Shown one piece after another: positions 1-7,303 of a stretch of 53,708 nt of DNA. A program made the translations under genes and the position numbers. This DNA comes from Glycomyces albidus (GTDB taxonomy: Bacteria > Actinomycetota > Actinomycetes > Mycobacteriales > Micromonosporaceae). The stretch is from positions 1-53,708 of the forward strand of contig NZ_WIAO01000032.1 in the NCBI RefSeq assembly GCF_009451885.1, given 5' to 3'. A model generated the notes under the pieces. The model was not told the DNA's origin and made no database searches. It saw only the letters and a program-made list of their open reading frames with translations. How positions within the stretch are numbered: the first letter of the stretch is position 1; the number at the start of each line of letters is the position of its first letter.

Positions 1-74
1 CGACCGGTCTGGACGACCATCTGCACAGCCTCCGCCTTGAACTGCGGGCTGAACTTCCGGCGCTTCGCGGGCAT
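1..74 (-). CDS. IS3-type transposase OrfA, N-terminal fragment cut by window edge
   Basis: The first 24 residues begin MPAKRRKFSPQFKAEAV, the characteristic opening of IS3/IS911-type OrfA proteins, which carry an N-terminal helix-turn-helix that binds the element's ends. An AGAGGA ribosome binding site sits about 8 bases before the ATG. The rest of the gene is to the left of the window, so it cannot be judged whether the element is intact. Confidence 0.8.
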   Translation of the reverse strand, partial: MPAKRRKFSPQFKAEAVQMVVQTG

Positions 75-127
75 GGACACGATCCTCTCAAATCAGGATC
101 CGTGTCCAACATCCTTGTTACACCTCA
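1..127 (-). mobile_element. Left end of an IS3-family-like insertion sequence, running off the window
   Basis: The terminus reads TGAGGTGTAACAAGG from position 127 leftwards on the minus strand, which has the TGA start and early-transposase layout seen at the left end of IS3-type elements. The transposase start codon lies 53 bases inside this end. The other end and any target-site duplication are outside the window, so the exact boundary is inferred from where the host reading frame stops. Confidence 0.7.
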
Positions 128-423
128 GTCTGGCGGTGGAAGTCGAAGGCCGACACCAGCCAGTCCCGCAGGGCCGAGAACCCGAAGCAGGTGCGGTGCA
201 GGTTCGCCCGCTTGGCTGCGATCACCGCACCGAGCACGGTGGCGTGGTGGGCGTTGATCGCCGCCGCGGCCTCGTCGAGCACTGCCCGGACCGCTGCCGC
301 CTGCGCGGGTGCCTCGGTCCGGGAGGCCAGGGCCGAGGAGGCCGAAGCGAGCGCCCGGGCGGGAGGCGGGACCGTGGCGACAGGGACGGTGCGGGGAGCG
401 GTGCGGGTCGTGGTGGTCGCCAT
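118..423 (-). pseudogene. N-terminal remnant of a DUF222/13E12-like protein interrupted by the insertion sequence
   Basis: This frame starts at an ATG preceded by a strong AGGAGGGAGG site and runs about 98 residues before entering the insertion-sequence end, where the last three residues and the stop codon come from the element itself. The segment with NLHRTCFGFSALRDWLV resembles the N-terminal part of DUF222 (13E12-type) proteins, which often carry a C-terminal HNH endonuclease domain. That family call is tentative because only the fragment is visible. The missing C-terminal part should lie beyond the other end of the element. What is seen directly is the truncation; the family is inference. 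Confidence 0.5.
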
Positions 424-490
424 GGGGTTCGCCTCCCTCCTGCTGTTCTCGAATGCGGTGCGGTTTTCCGTCAGCGTGTGCGAATCGTGT

Positions 491-506
491 GAGTCAATAG
501 TGACTC
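491..506. promoter_or_regulatory. Palindrome GAGTCA-N4-TGACTC upstream of the interrupted gene
   Basis: A perfect 6+6 inverted repeat lies about 70 bases upstream of the start at 423. On the minus strand its right half contains TTGACT, which could act as a -35 box, so a repressor bound here would cover the promoter. No regulator gene is adjacent. Confidence 0.35.
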
Positions 507-757
507 GATGTGGCTGGTGGTGGCAACACCCGGTGGAGTGAACTTTGATGAGGGAGTTTCATCGGTGCGAGCCAAGATGCTTGCGGTGCAACAGGAACTG
601 TGACCAGATCGCGCCCGGACCGCTGCCACAATGGACCGGAACTGCCGCCGTCCGCCCCAGATCGGTGATGCCCTCTCCGTCGCCGCCGCCCGAACCCGGA
701 ACACCGCCGTCCCGGCCACCGCAACCGACCCGGCGGCCCGGTCCCACACGGCGCACA

Positions 758-970
758 AAGCCGAAACCGGCAGTGCGGCAGAGAGTTCGGTGCGCCCTGC
801 ATGGTCGGTGGCCATCGCGAACCGGTCGGCTGCGAACCCGCCCCATCCGAGCGCGGCCTTGTCGTCGCCGCCTCGACGGCCCGTCCTGAAGCGAAGCCGA
901 AACCAAGTGCGGCATCGAGCCCGACGCACCCCGCAAATTGCTCGGTGGCCATTGCGAACCGGTCGGCCGC
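758..970. repeat. Imperfect direct repeat, about 75 bases, two copies 136 bases apart
   Basis: Copy one spans 758-832 and copy two 894-970. Both begin AAGCCGAAACC, continue through a GTGCGGCA block, and end in GGTGGCCAT, a C or T, then GCGAACCGGTCGGC. The copies differ by substitutions and small indels. They do not keep a common reading frame, which argues for non-coding or decayed origin. Confidence 0.65.
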
Positions 971-1196
971 AGAGTCTCTTGCGGAGTACGGCGTGTCAAG
1001 AGCGGGCGGACGCGTTACGACCCTCTGCCGCCTCAACGACGACCAACCATCCGCCGCAGACTTGCACTCGGACCGCCCTGCCCGAACCCTACTCGGTCGA
1101 CTGGATCGACAGGGACCAAGCGCGCGCTCCGGCGTTGACGCCCAGTTTGGAATCAACCACACTGGAGGATCCGTCCGCGTCACCGAAGGAGTCCCC

Positions 1197-2096
1197 ATGC
1201 CGCACCAGGACCCGACGCACCCCGCGCCCCTGTACGAGCTGGTGGAGTCGGTCTTCGGCCGCGCCTACCTGCGGCTGCTGGGGCGGCCCGACGGCGGCGA
1301 TATGGTCTACCGGATCTCCGGGGCCGTGTACGCGGACGTCCCGGGCGACGCGCTCGCCCCCGCGCTGCGGCACGGCGCGAAGCTGTTCGGCTTCGAGGGC
1401 TTCAACATCCGCCGCCTGTACCGCGAACCGGGCACGGACCGACTGCACCTGCTCACCCGCGAGCTGGTGTTCTACACCGACCCCGCCGATCCGGCGATGG
1501 TGCTCACCGAGTGGGCGAACCCGGTCGACGGCCGCACGTACCCGGTGGTGCCGGTCCACAACGACGCCGTGAACCAGGGGCCGTTCCCGATCACGGCCGC
1601 GTTCACGGGCCCGCCGGCGCGCGCGGCGCACGGGCAGTTCGTGTGGACGCTGGACATCCCGCCGCGCACCGACCTGGCGGCGACGCTCGGCGACGACTTC
1701 GGCCTGCCGGGCGGGGTCTACACGACCTGGGAGCTGTTCGACTTCATGGTCGATGAGGACGTCGTCGACGGCTGCCGCGGCCGGCGGGTCCCGGAGGGGG
1801 CGATGCCGGTGGTGAACTCGTGGACCCGGGTCGGCCCGTGGCCGCCGTTCACGGGCCTGTCGGAGGCGGCGACGCACGGCGCGGGCGCGGTCTACCACGC
1901 GCGGTCGTGGACGCTCGGCGGGTTCGAGGAGCTTGAGCTGTGGATCAAGGACGCGGTCCGCGCCGACTACCCGCTCTACACCGCGGCCCCGGACGAGCCG
2001 GGCCCGAGCCGGACGTCTTGGAGTTCCTTCTGGGCCGAGCAGCTCGGCGAGGGCGCGATCACGTGGGCGCAGTGGTGCGAGGACAACGGGGCCTGA
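1197..2096 (+). CDS. DUF1838 family protein
   Basis: The product is 299 residues with no signal peptide or membrane segment. It matches the DUF1838 pattern: an early DMVYRISGAVYADVPGD block, then the FGFEGFNIRRLYR and TRELVFYTDP motifs, and a W-NPVDGRTYPVVPVHNDAVNQ region. DUF1838 proteins occur in bacteria and plants and have no assigned reaction that I know of. The ATG at 1197 is chosen because GAAGGAG lies 7 bases before it; the frame is open further upstream but that extension is repetitive and unlikely. The gene stands alone and shares a terminator with the convergent protease gene. Confidence 0.8.
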   Translation: MPHQDPTHPAPLYELVESVFGRAYLRLLGRPDGGDMVYRISGAVYADVPGDALAPALRHGAKLFGFEGFNIRRLYREPGTDRLHLLTRELVFYTDPADPAMVLTEWANPVDGRTYPVVPVHNDAVNQGPFPITAAFTGPPARAAHGQFVWTLDIPPRTDLAATLGDDFGLPGGVYTTWELFDFMVDEDVVDGCRGRRVPEGAMPVVNSWTRVGPWPPFTGLSEAATHGAGAVYHARSWTLGGFEELELWIKDAVRADYPLYTAAPDEPGPSRTSWSSFWAEQLGEGAITWAQWCEDNGA

Positions 2097-2290
2097 ACGC
2101 CCGCCGGCGCGCTCATGAGCGGTCGGCGAGCGGACCGACTTGGGCGGTGCCCCTCGGAGCGTCGGGGTTCGGGCGGCGGTGCGCCGTGCCGCTTCGGCCG
2201 CTTCGCGACCGGCCGCGGTGACCGCGTCCGGCCGCCGCACGCCGTCCGGTGCGCGGGCGGTTCCGACGAGCTCGGCTGCGGCGCAACGCG

Positions 2291-2322
2291 ACAGGGCCCG
2301 CGCCGGAAGGCGCGGGCCCTGT
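2291..2322. terminator. Bidirectional terminator hairpin between DUF1838 gene and protease 1
   Basis: A perfect 14-bp stem (ACAGGGCCCGCGCC with its complement) closes on a GGAA loop. It lies between two convergent genes and can serve both. Confidence 0.75.
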
Positions 2323-2395
2323 CGATCCGGGTTCGGTCAGGCCGGACCGTCACCGTCCCGGGCTGTCCGTCCCGGGCCGTGCCGTTCCTAGCCTG

Positions 2396-3613
2396 CTATC
2401 CCAGGAACGCGGTGTTGAGCAGCAGGTTGGGGCTGCCGTTGGTGCCGGTGACGGCGTCGGGGACGGCGCCGCCGGTGAGGGCGGTGGCGACCTCGTCCGG
2501 GGTGGCGTCCGGGTCGGCCTCGAGGAAGAGGGCCGCGACGCCGGCGACGTGCGGGGTGGCCATGGAGGTGCCGGAGATGGTGCTCTCGGCGTCGTCGGCG
2601 CCGATCCAGGCCGAGGTGATGCCGGCGCCGGGGGCGAGGATGTCGACGCATTCGCCGTAGTTCGACCAGCTCGTCTGGGCGTCGTTCTCGTCGGTGGCGC
2701 CCACGGTGATCGCGCTCGGCTCGGAGGCCGGGGAGGCGTCGCAGGCGTCCCGGCCGTCGTTGCCGGCGGCGATCGCGAAGGTGACGCCGGAGTCGACGGC
2801 GGCGGCGATGGCGTCGTTGAGGGCCTGGCTGAAGGACCCGCCGAGGCTCATGTTGGCGACGGCCGGGCCGGTGGCGTTCTCGGCGGCCCAGTCGATGCCG
2901 GCGATGATGGCGGAGTAGGAGCCCGAGCCGTTGTCGTCGAGGACGCGGATCGGGCGGATGGTGACGTCCTTGGCGAGGCCGTACGTGGTGCCGCCGATGG
3001 TGCCGGCGACGTGGGTGCCGTGGCCGTGGCCGTCGGCGGGGTCGGCGTCGTCGTCGATGAAGTCGTAGCCTTCGCCGACGCGCCCTTCGAATTCGGTGTG
3101 GGTCGCGTTGAGGCCGGTGTCGAGCACGAACGCTTCGACGCCGGCGCCGGTCTGCGTGTACGAGTACGCGGAGTCGAGCGGCGGCGCGGCCTGGTCGACG
3201 CGGTCGAGGCCCCAGGACGGCGGGTCGGCCTGCACTTCGGTGATGTGGGCGACCTGGTCCTGCTCGACGTAGGCGACGTCGTCGTCCGCGGCGAGTTCGA
3301 GCGCTTCGGACTCGGTGAGCTCGGCGACGTACCCGTTGACGGTGTCGAGGGTGTGCTCGATCTCGACGTCGACGCCGAGGTCGTCGGCGAGGGCGCCGAG
3401 CCCGGCGGCGTCGTGCTCGAGGACGACGATGTAGGAGCCGTCGATGGCGTCGGGGGAGTCGGCGCCGATGATGGTCGCGCCGGCCGGTTCCCCGGCGTTC
3501 GCGAACGAGGTGGCGGCGATGGCGGAGCCGCCCGCGGCGACCGCTGCGGCCGCGATGGCGGCAGCGGCGCGCACGTGTCGGCGCTGGGGCTTTCTGGTTC
3601 CTGCCGTTGACAA
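2396..3613 (-). CDS. Secreted subtilisin-family serine protease (S8), copy 1
   Basis: The product is 405 residues: an Arg/Lys-rich start, a hydrophobic signal segment at about 14-35, an inhibitor-I9-like propeptide at about 58-127 (GSYIVVLEHD to VAYVEQD), and an S8 catalytic domain. The triad is Asp165 (VLDTG), His198 (HGHGTHVAG) and Ser350 (SGTSMATPHVAG), with oxyanion Asn285. It is therefore expected to be an active, self-processed exoprotease. The TTG at 3613 is chosen because AAGGAG lies 6 bases before it and the signal peptide starts right after; an ATG at 3799 in the same frame would add 62 proline- and glycine-rich residues. Its own promoter lies about 230 bases upstream. It belongs to a three-gene tandem cluster. 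Confidence 0.92.
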   Translation of the reverse strand: MSTAGTRKPQRRHVRAAAAIAAAAVAAGGSAIAATSFANAGEPAGATIIGADSPDAIDGSYIVVLEHDAAGLGALADDLGVDVEIEHTLDTVNGYVAELTESEALELAADDDVAYVEQDQVAHITEVQADPPSWGLDRVDQAAPPLDSAYSYTQTGAGVEAFVLDTGLNATHTEFEGRVGEGYDFIDDDADPADGHGHGTHVAGTIGGTTYGLAKDVTIRPIRVLDDNGSGSYSAIIAGIDWAAENATGPAVANMSLGGSFSQALNDAIAAAVDSGVTFAIAAGNDGRDACDASPASEPSAITVGATDENDAQTSWSNYGECVDILAPGAGITSAWIGADDAESTISGTSMATPHVAGVAALFLEADPDATPDEVATALTGGAVPDAVTGTNGSPNLLLNTAFLG

Positions 3614-3847
3614 GAGGAACTCCTTCGGTTGTCTCCGGCGGTCGCGGTGCTTGGGCCGCGGCCCCCGGGGGGAGGGTGGTCCGGTGGGGCCCGGTGCTCC
3701 GGGGGGAGCGGGGGAGGGGCCCCGGGTCCGCGGCGGGCCGGAGGCCGGGCGCGGGGGCGGGAGCAGCGGACCGGGCCCCCTCGGCCCGGCCCGCGTCACC
3801 CGTCCGGGCGCTGCGGCCGTGCGACGGGCCGTCAGACCCTGGCAGTG

Positions 3848-3876
3848 AGCCTAAACGAGAGAACAAATCGTGTAAA
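3848..3876 (-). promoter_or_regulatory. Promoter of protease 1 (TTTACA-17-TAGGCT)
   Basis: On the minus strand TTTACA (3876-3871) and TAGGCT (3853-3848) are separated by exactly 17 bases, a good match to the housekeeping sigma factor consensus. The predicted start of transcription near 3841 leaves a leader of about 228 bases before the TTG start. Confidence 0.75.
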
Positions 3877-3897
3877 GGGTCTGTATCGGATTTATGT

Positions 3898-3908
3898 ATC
3901 AGTGAATG
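3898..3908 (-). promoter_or_regulatory. Upstream element CATTCACTGAT of protease 1
   Basis: This 11-mer, read on the minus strand, begins 21 bases upstream of the -35 box. A one-base variant (CATTCAGTGAT) occurs at exactly the same distance upstream of the protease 3 promoter. The core ATTCASTGAT is nearly palindromic, as expected of a dimeric regulator site. Function is inferred. Confidence 0.5.
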
Positions 3909-3939
3909 TGCAACTCCCGTCAACGGTCCGAAACAGACG

Positions 3940-3987
3940 AACGGGTTGCGGCCCTGCGTGCCGGAGCTCGCAGGGCCGCAACCCGTT
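3940..3987 (-). terminator. Terminator hairpin of protease 2
   Basis: A perfect 19-bp stem (3940-3958 with 3969-3987) closes on a 10-base loop, 28 bases after the protease 2 stop codon. There is no clear T tract, as is common in high-GC actinomycetes. Confidence 0.8.
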
Positions 3988-4014
3988 CCGTGAGCGGCGG
4001 GGCCGCTCGGCGGA

Positions 4015-5202
4015 TCAGAGGTAGGAGTAGAGCAGCCGGTTGGGGCTGCCGGTGCCGGGGCTGGTCACGACGCCGGTGGTGGCGTTGCTCGTGATCCAGC
4101 TCGACACCGCGGACGGGGACGCACTCGGGTTGGCCTGCAGGTACAGGGCGGCGACGCCCGCGACGTGCGGGGAGGCCATCGAGGTGCCCGAGATGGTGTT
4201 GGTGGAGGTGTTGCTGGTGCGCCAGGTGGAGGTGATGGACGAGCCGGGCGCGAAGACGTCGACGCAGGTGCCGTAGTTCGAGTAGCTGGCGCGGGCGTCG
4301 GTGGAGGTGGTGGCGCCGACGGTGATGGCCGTCGGGGTCGAGGCGGGGGAGCGGTTGCAGGCGTTGGTGGACTCGTTGCCGGCCGCCACCACGAAGGTGA
4401 CGCCGGACGAGACCGCCTGGGTGACCGCGTTGTTCAGCGACGCGGAGTAGCCGCCGCCGAGGCTCATGTTGGCCACGGCGGGCTTGATCGCGTTGTTGCG
4501 GACCCAGTTGATGCCGTTGATGACGCCGGCGGTGGTGCCCGAGCCGGCGTTGTCGAGGACCCGGACGCCGTGCAGCGTCACGTTCTTCGCGACGCCGTGG
4601 ATGGTGCCGCCGACGGTTCCGGCGACGTGGGTGCCGTGGCCGTTGCCGTCCTGCGGGGTCGAGTCGTTCTGGATGAAGTCGTAGCCGTTCCCGATCCGCC
4701 CGGTGAACTGGGTGTGGGTGGCGTTGATGCCGGTGTCCACGATGTACGCGTGGACGCCCGCGCCGGTGTAGTTGTAGGTGTAGGTGCCCGACAGGGGCCG
4801 GTTGCGCTGGTCGATGCGGTCGATGCCCCAGGTCGCGCCGGTCTGCGTGGCCTGGGTGGTGAACGCGGCGTTCTGCTCGACGAACGCGATGCCGTCCTGC
4901 GCGGCGATCTCGCGGGCTTCGAGCTCGGTCGATTCGACCAGGAACGCGTCGACGCCCCGGTAGGTCTCGACGACGTCGGCGCCGTCGCTTTCGGCGCTGC
5001 GGACTTCGGCGGAGAACGACGCGTCGTCTTCGAGGACGACGATGTACTCGCCGGGGATGGCCCCGGCGGCGTCGGTGCCGAGGATCGAGCCGTACTTCGG
5101 TTCGGCCTCGGCCGCGGTGGCGGTGAACGCGAGCGCCGTCAGCGCCGCGGCGGTGAGCGCCGCAGCGGCGCTCATCCTCTTTCTCATGGGTGACATGGAC
5201 AT
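4015..5202 (-). CDS. Secreted subtilisin-family serine protease (S8), copy 2
   Basis: The product is 395 residues, with a signal peptide at about 1-33 (MRKRM followed by an alanine-rich stretch), an I9-like propeptide at about 51-112, and an S8 domain with Asp156, His189, Asn276 and Ser341. It is closest to copy 3: the triad falls at identical residue numbers and a 60-base stretch (4411-4470) is identical to 6201-6260. It lacks the P domain of copy 3 and ends at the catalytic domain. The ATG at 5202 has GAAGGG 5 bases ahead; in-frame ATGs two and five codons later are also possible. Known relatives are extracellular, calcium-stabilised endopeptidases used in nutrient scavenging. Confidence 0.92.
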   Translation of the reverse strand: MSMSPMRKRMSAAAALTAAALTALAFTATAAEAEPKYGSILGTDAAGAIPGEYIVVLEDDASFSAEVRSAESDGADVVETYRGVDAFLVESTELEAREIAAQDGIAFVEQNAAFTTQATQTGATWGIDRIDQRNRPLSGTYTYNYTGAGVHAYIVDTGINATHTQFTGRIGNGYDFIQNDSTPQDGNGHGTHVAGTVGGTIHGVAKNVTLHGVRVLDNAGSGTTAGVINGINWVRNNAIKPAVANMSLGGGYSASLNNAVTQAVSSGVTFVVAAGNESTNACNRSPASTPTAITVGATTSTDARASYSNYGTCVDVFAPGSSITSTWRTSNTSTNTISGTSMASPHVAGVAALYLQANPSASPSAVSSWITSNATTGVVTSPGTGSPNRLLYSYL

Positions 5203-5282
5203 TCGATCCCTTCGGGTGGTCCCGGCGCGTCCGGTGCCGGGACGGGAGTGTGGGAGGAGGTGCGGGGACCGCGGTCGGCGGA

Positions 5283-5299
5283 CAGTCCGTTCCGGACTG
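5283..5299. promoter_or_regulatory. Palindrome CAGTCCG-TTC-CGGACTG upstream of protease 2
   Basis: A perfect 7+3+7 inverted repeat lies about 80 bases upstream of the protease 2 start, in the 242-base interval after protease 3. I do not see a convincing promoter in this interval, so it could be an operator or a weak hairpin in a read-through transcript from protease 3. Confidence 0.35.
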
Positions 5300-5444
5300 C
5301 GGCGCCGAGTCTGCCGGGGCGGGTGCCGGGCGGGGCCCGGTCGGGCGGCCGCCGGTGCGACGGCTCCAGGTCGCCGGTGCGACCGCTGCGACCGACGGGG
5401 AGGGGCCCGCCCCGGTCACCCGCTATTCAGTTGTCGGGGGCGGA

Positions 5445-6992
5445 TCAGATCTCGAGGGTCCAGCTGTTGAGCCGGCCGGAGTCGCCGGCGTAGGCGTCGG
5501 CGATGCGCAGGGTCCACGTTCCGGCGGCGTTCTCGCTCGACAGGTTCACCGGGTAGGTCGCGATGACGTTGTCGGCCGAGTCGCCGCTCGAGGCGGTCTT
5601 GAGCGTGTAGCTGGTGCCGTCGGGGGCGATCAGGGAGATCGCGAGGTCGCCGCGCCAGGTGTGGGTGATGTTCACCGACACCTTGGAGGTGGTCCGGCCG
5701 GTGCCCGTGCAGTCGACCGCGAGCGTCGAGGTGACGGTGGCGCGGTCGGGGAGCGCCGTGGAGGTCGAGTTGGTCCTGACGCAGTCGCTCGGGTCGGGGC
5801 CGCCGTCGCCGGTGCCGGTGTACAGCAGGAGGTTCGGGCTGCCCTGGACGTCGGAGACGCGGTCGGCGCCGGCGTTGCCGGTCACCCACGCGGCCACGTC
5901 GCCGGTGGTCGCGCCCGGGTTGAGGTCCAGGTAGACCGCGACGGCGCCCGCGACGTGCGGGGAGGCCATCGAGGTGCCGGAGATCGTGTTCGTGGCGGAC
6001 GCGGAGGTGTGCCACGCGGAGGTGATGCCCACGCCGGGCGCGAACACGTCGACGCACGAGCCGAAGTTGGAGAAGTAGGCGCGGGTGTCGGTCCGGTCGC
6101 TGGCGGCGACGGTGATCGCCGCCGGCGCGGAGGCCGGGGAGACGTTGCAGGCGTTCTGGTCCTCGTTCCCGGCGGCGACCGCGAAGGTGACGCCGGAGGC
6201 GACCGCCTGGGTGACCGCGTTGTTCAGCGACGCGGAGTAGCCGCCGCCGAGGCTCATGTTCGCGACGGCCGGCTTGATCGCGTTGGCCGCCACCCAGTTG
6301 ATGCCGTTGACGACGCCCGCGGTGGTGCCCGAGCCGGCGTTGTCGAGGACGCGGACCCCGTGGAGGGTCACGTTCTTCGCGACCCCGTACGTGGTGCCGC
6401 CGACGGTCCCGGCGACGTGGGTGCCGTGCCCGTTGCCGTCCTGCGGGGTCGAGTCGTTCTGGATGAAGTCGTAGCCGTTGCCGACGCGGCCGGTGAACTC
6501 GGAGTGCGAGGCGTTGATGCCGGTGTCCACGATGTACGCGTGGACGCCGGTGCCGTCGCCGAGGTACTCGTAGCTCCCGTCGAGCGGGAGGTCGAGCTGG
6601 TCGATGCGGTCGATGCCCCAGGTGGCGTTCGGCTGCACGTCGGCGACCGTGACGACCGCGTTCTGCTCGACGAACGCGACGCCGTCGGCGCCGGCGAGTT
6701 CGAGGGCCTCCGATTCGCTGGCCTCGACGAGGACGGCTTCGACGTGCTCGTAGCCGTCGACGACCGATGCGCCTGCGTCGCTTGCGATCTCGTCGGCCTC
6801 GCGGTAGGCGGCGGCGTCGTCCATGACGACGATGTACTCGCCCGCGATCGCGTCGGGGGAGGCGGCGCCGAGGATCTCGGCGGCCGGGTCGGCGTGGGCG
6901 GCGAGGCCGCCGAAGGTGATGGAGCCGGCCGCGGCCGCGCCTGCGAGCGCTGCGGCGGATATTCGGCGGACGGAACGGGGCGAGACGGTCAT
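5445..6992 (-). CDS. Secreted subtilisin-family serine protease (S8) with C-terminal P domain, copy 3
   Basis: The product is 515 residues: signal peptide at about 1-34, I9-like propeptide at 51-112, S8 domain with Asp156, His189 ([10 protein letters not shown]), Asn276 and Ser341 ([11 protein letters not shown]), a short GDGGPDPSD linker near 398, and a P/Homo B domain to the end, with the typical [19 protein letters not shown] and GTWTLRIAD motifs. P domains stabilise the catalytic domain in proprotein convertases and many bacterial exoproteases. The ATG at 6992 follows GGGAG. The gene has its own promoter. The near-identity with copy 2 in the catalytic region suggests recent duplication or gene conversion. 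Confidence 0.93.
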   Translation of the reverse strand: MTVSPRSVRRISAAALAGAAAAGSITFGGLAAHADPAAEILGAASPDAIAGEYIVVMDDAAAYREADEIASDAGASVVDGYEHVEAVLVEASESEALELAGADGVAFVEQNAVVTVADVQPNATWGIDRIDQLDLPLDGSYEYLGDGTGVHAYIVDTGINASHSEFTGRVGNGYDFIQNDSTPQDGNGHGTHVAGTVGGTTYGVAKNVTLHGVRVLDNAGSGTTAGVVNGINWVAANAIKPAVANMSLGGGYSASLNNAVTQAVASGVTFAVAAGNEDQNACNVSPASAPAAITVAASDRTDTRAYFSNFGSCVDVFAPGVGITSAWHTSASATNTISGTSMASPHVAGAVAVYLDLNPGATTGDVAAWVTGNAGADRVSDVQGSPNLLLYTGTGDGGPDPSDCVRTNSTSTALPDRATVTSTLAVDCTGTGRTTSKVSVNITHTWRGDLAISLIAPDGTSYTLKTASSGDSADNVIATYPVNLSSENAAGTWTLRIADAYAGDSGRLNSWTLEI

Positions 6993-7103
6993 AGGGGGGT
7001 ACTCCCTCTCGGTTCAGTTGTTCACCGCGCGAAGCGAAGCGATGGGACGCAAGGCGCGGAAGACACAGTTCGGTGGAACCGGCCCTTTCGGGCTTTCAAA
7101 CCG

Positions 7104-7132
7104 AGGTTAGGGAAGTCACAACATAAAGTGAA
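7104..7132 (-). promoter_or_regulatory. Promoter of protease 3 (TTCACT-17-TAACCT)
   Basis: On the minus strand TTCACT and TAACCT are separated by 17 bases. The predicted leader is about 105 bases and contains a small GCCCGAAAGGGC hairpin. Confidence 0.6.
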
Positions 7133-7153
7133 GACCCTGGAAGACCCCCATAA

Positions 7154-7164
7154 ATCACTGAATG
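7154..7164 (-). promoter_or_regulatory. Upstream element CATTCAGTGAT of protease 3
   Basis: Read on the minus strand this 11-mer begins 21 bases upstream of the -35 box, the same distance as its counterpart at protease 1, and differs from it by one base. It is a candidate site for a shared activator or repressor. Confidence 0.5.
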
Positions 7165-7303
7165 AAGAGTCGGTTACCAACCGGTATGGGAGCGTTGGAG
7201 ACTGGTAGGATGTTTCGTTCCGTCACACGGCCATGACCCGCCGCGGCCGCCTCCGGATTCCCGCGACCGGTCGAGAACCCCGAAGGGCGGCAACGGCTCC
7301 CGC

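Larger units (their letters stand above)
424..1196. other. Gene-poor interval of about 770 bases
   Basis: I see no convincing gene here. Open frames on both strands lack ribosome binding sites and recognisable domains. The interval holds the promoter region of the minus-strand remnant at its left end and a pair of imperfect direct repeats in the middle. It may be decayed coding sequence. Confidence 0.5.
3614..4014. other. Interval between proteases 1 and 2
   Basis: It contains the long, extremely GC-rich untranslated leader of protease 1 (3614-3841), its promoter and upstream element, and the terminator of protease 2. I see no additional gene. Confidence 0.7.

Noticed and set aside
494..1198. 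Minus-strand frame of 234 codons in the gene-poor region
   Set aside because: The repeated segments fall in different frames and there is no ribosome site or recognisable domain.
5190..7208. Plus-strand frame of 672 codons opposite protease 3
   Set aside because: Its Gly/Val/Arg/Asp-rich composition is typical of an antisense shadow; the opposite strand has the complete catalytic motifs.
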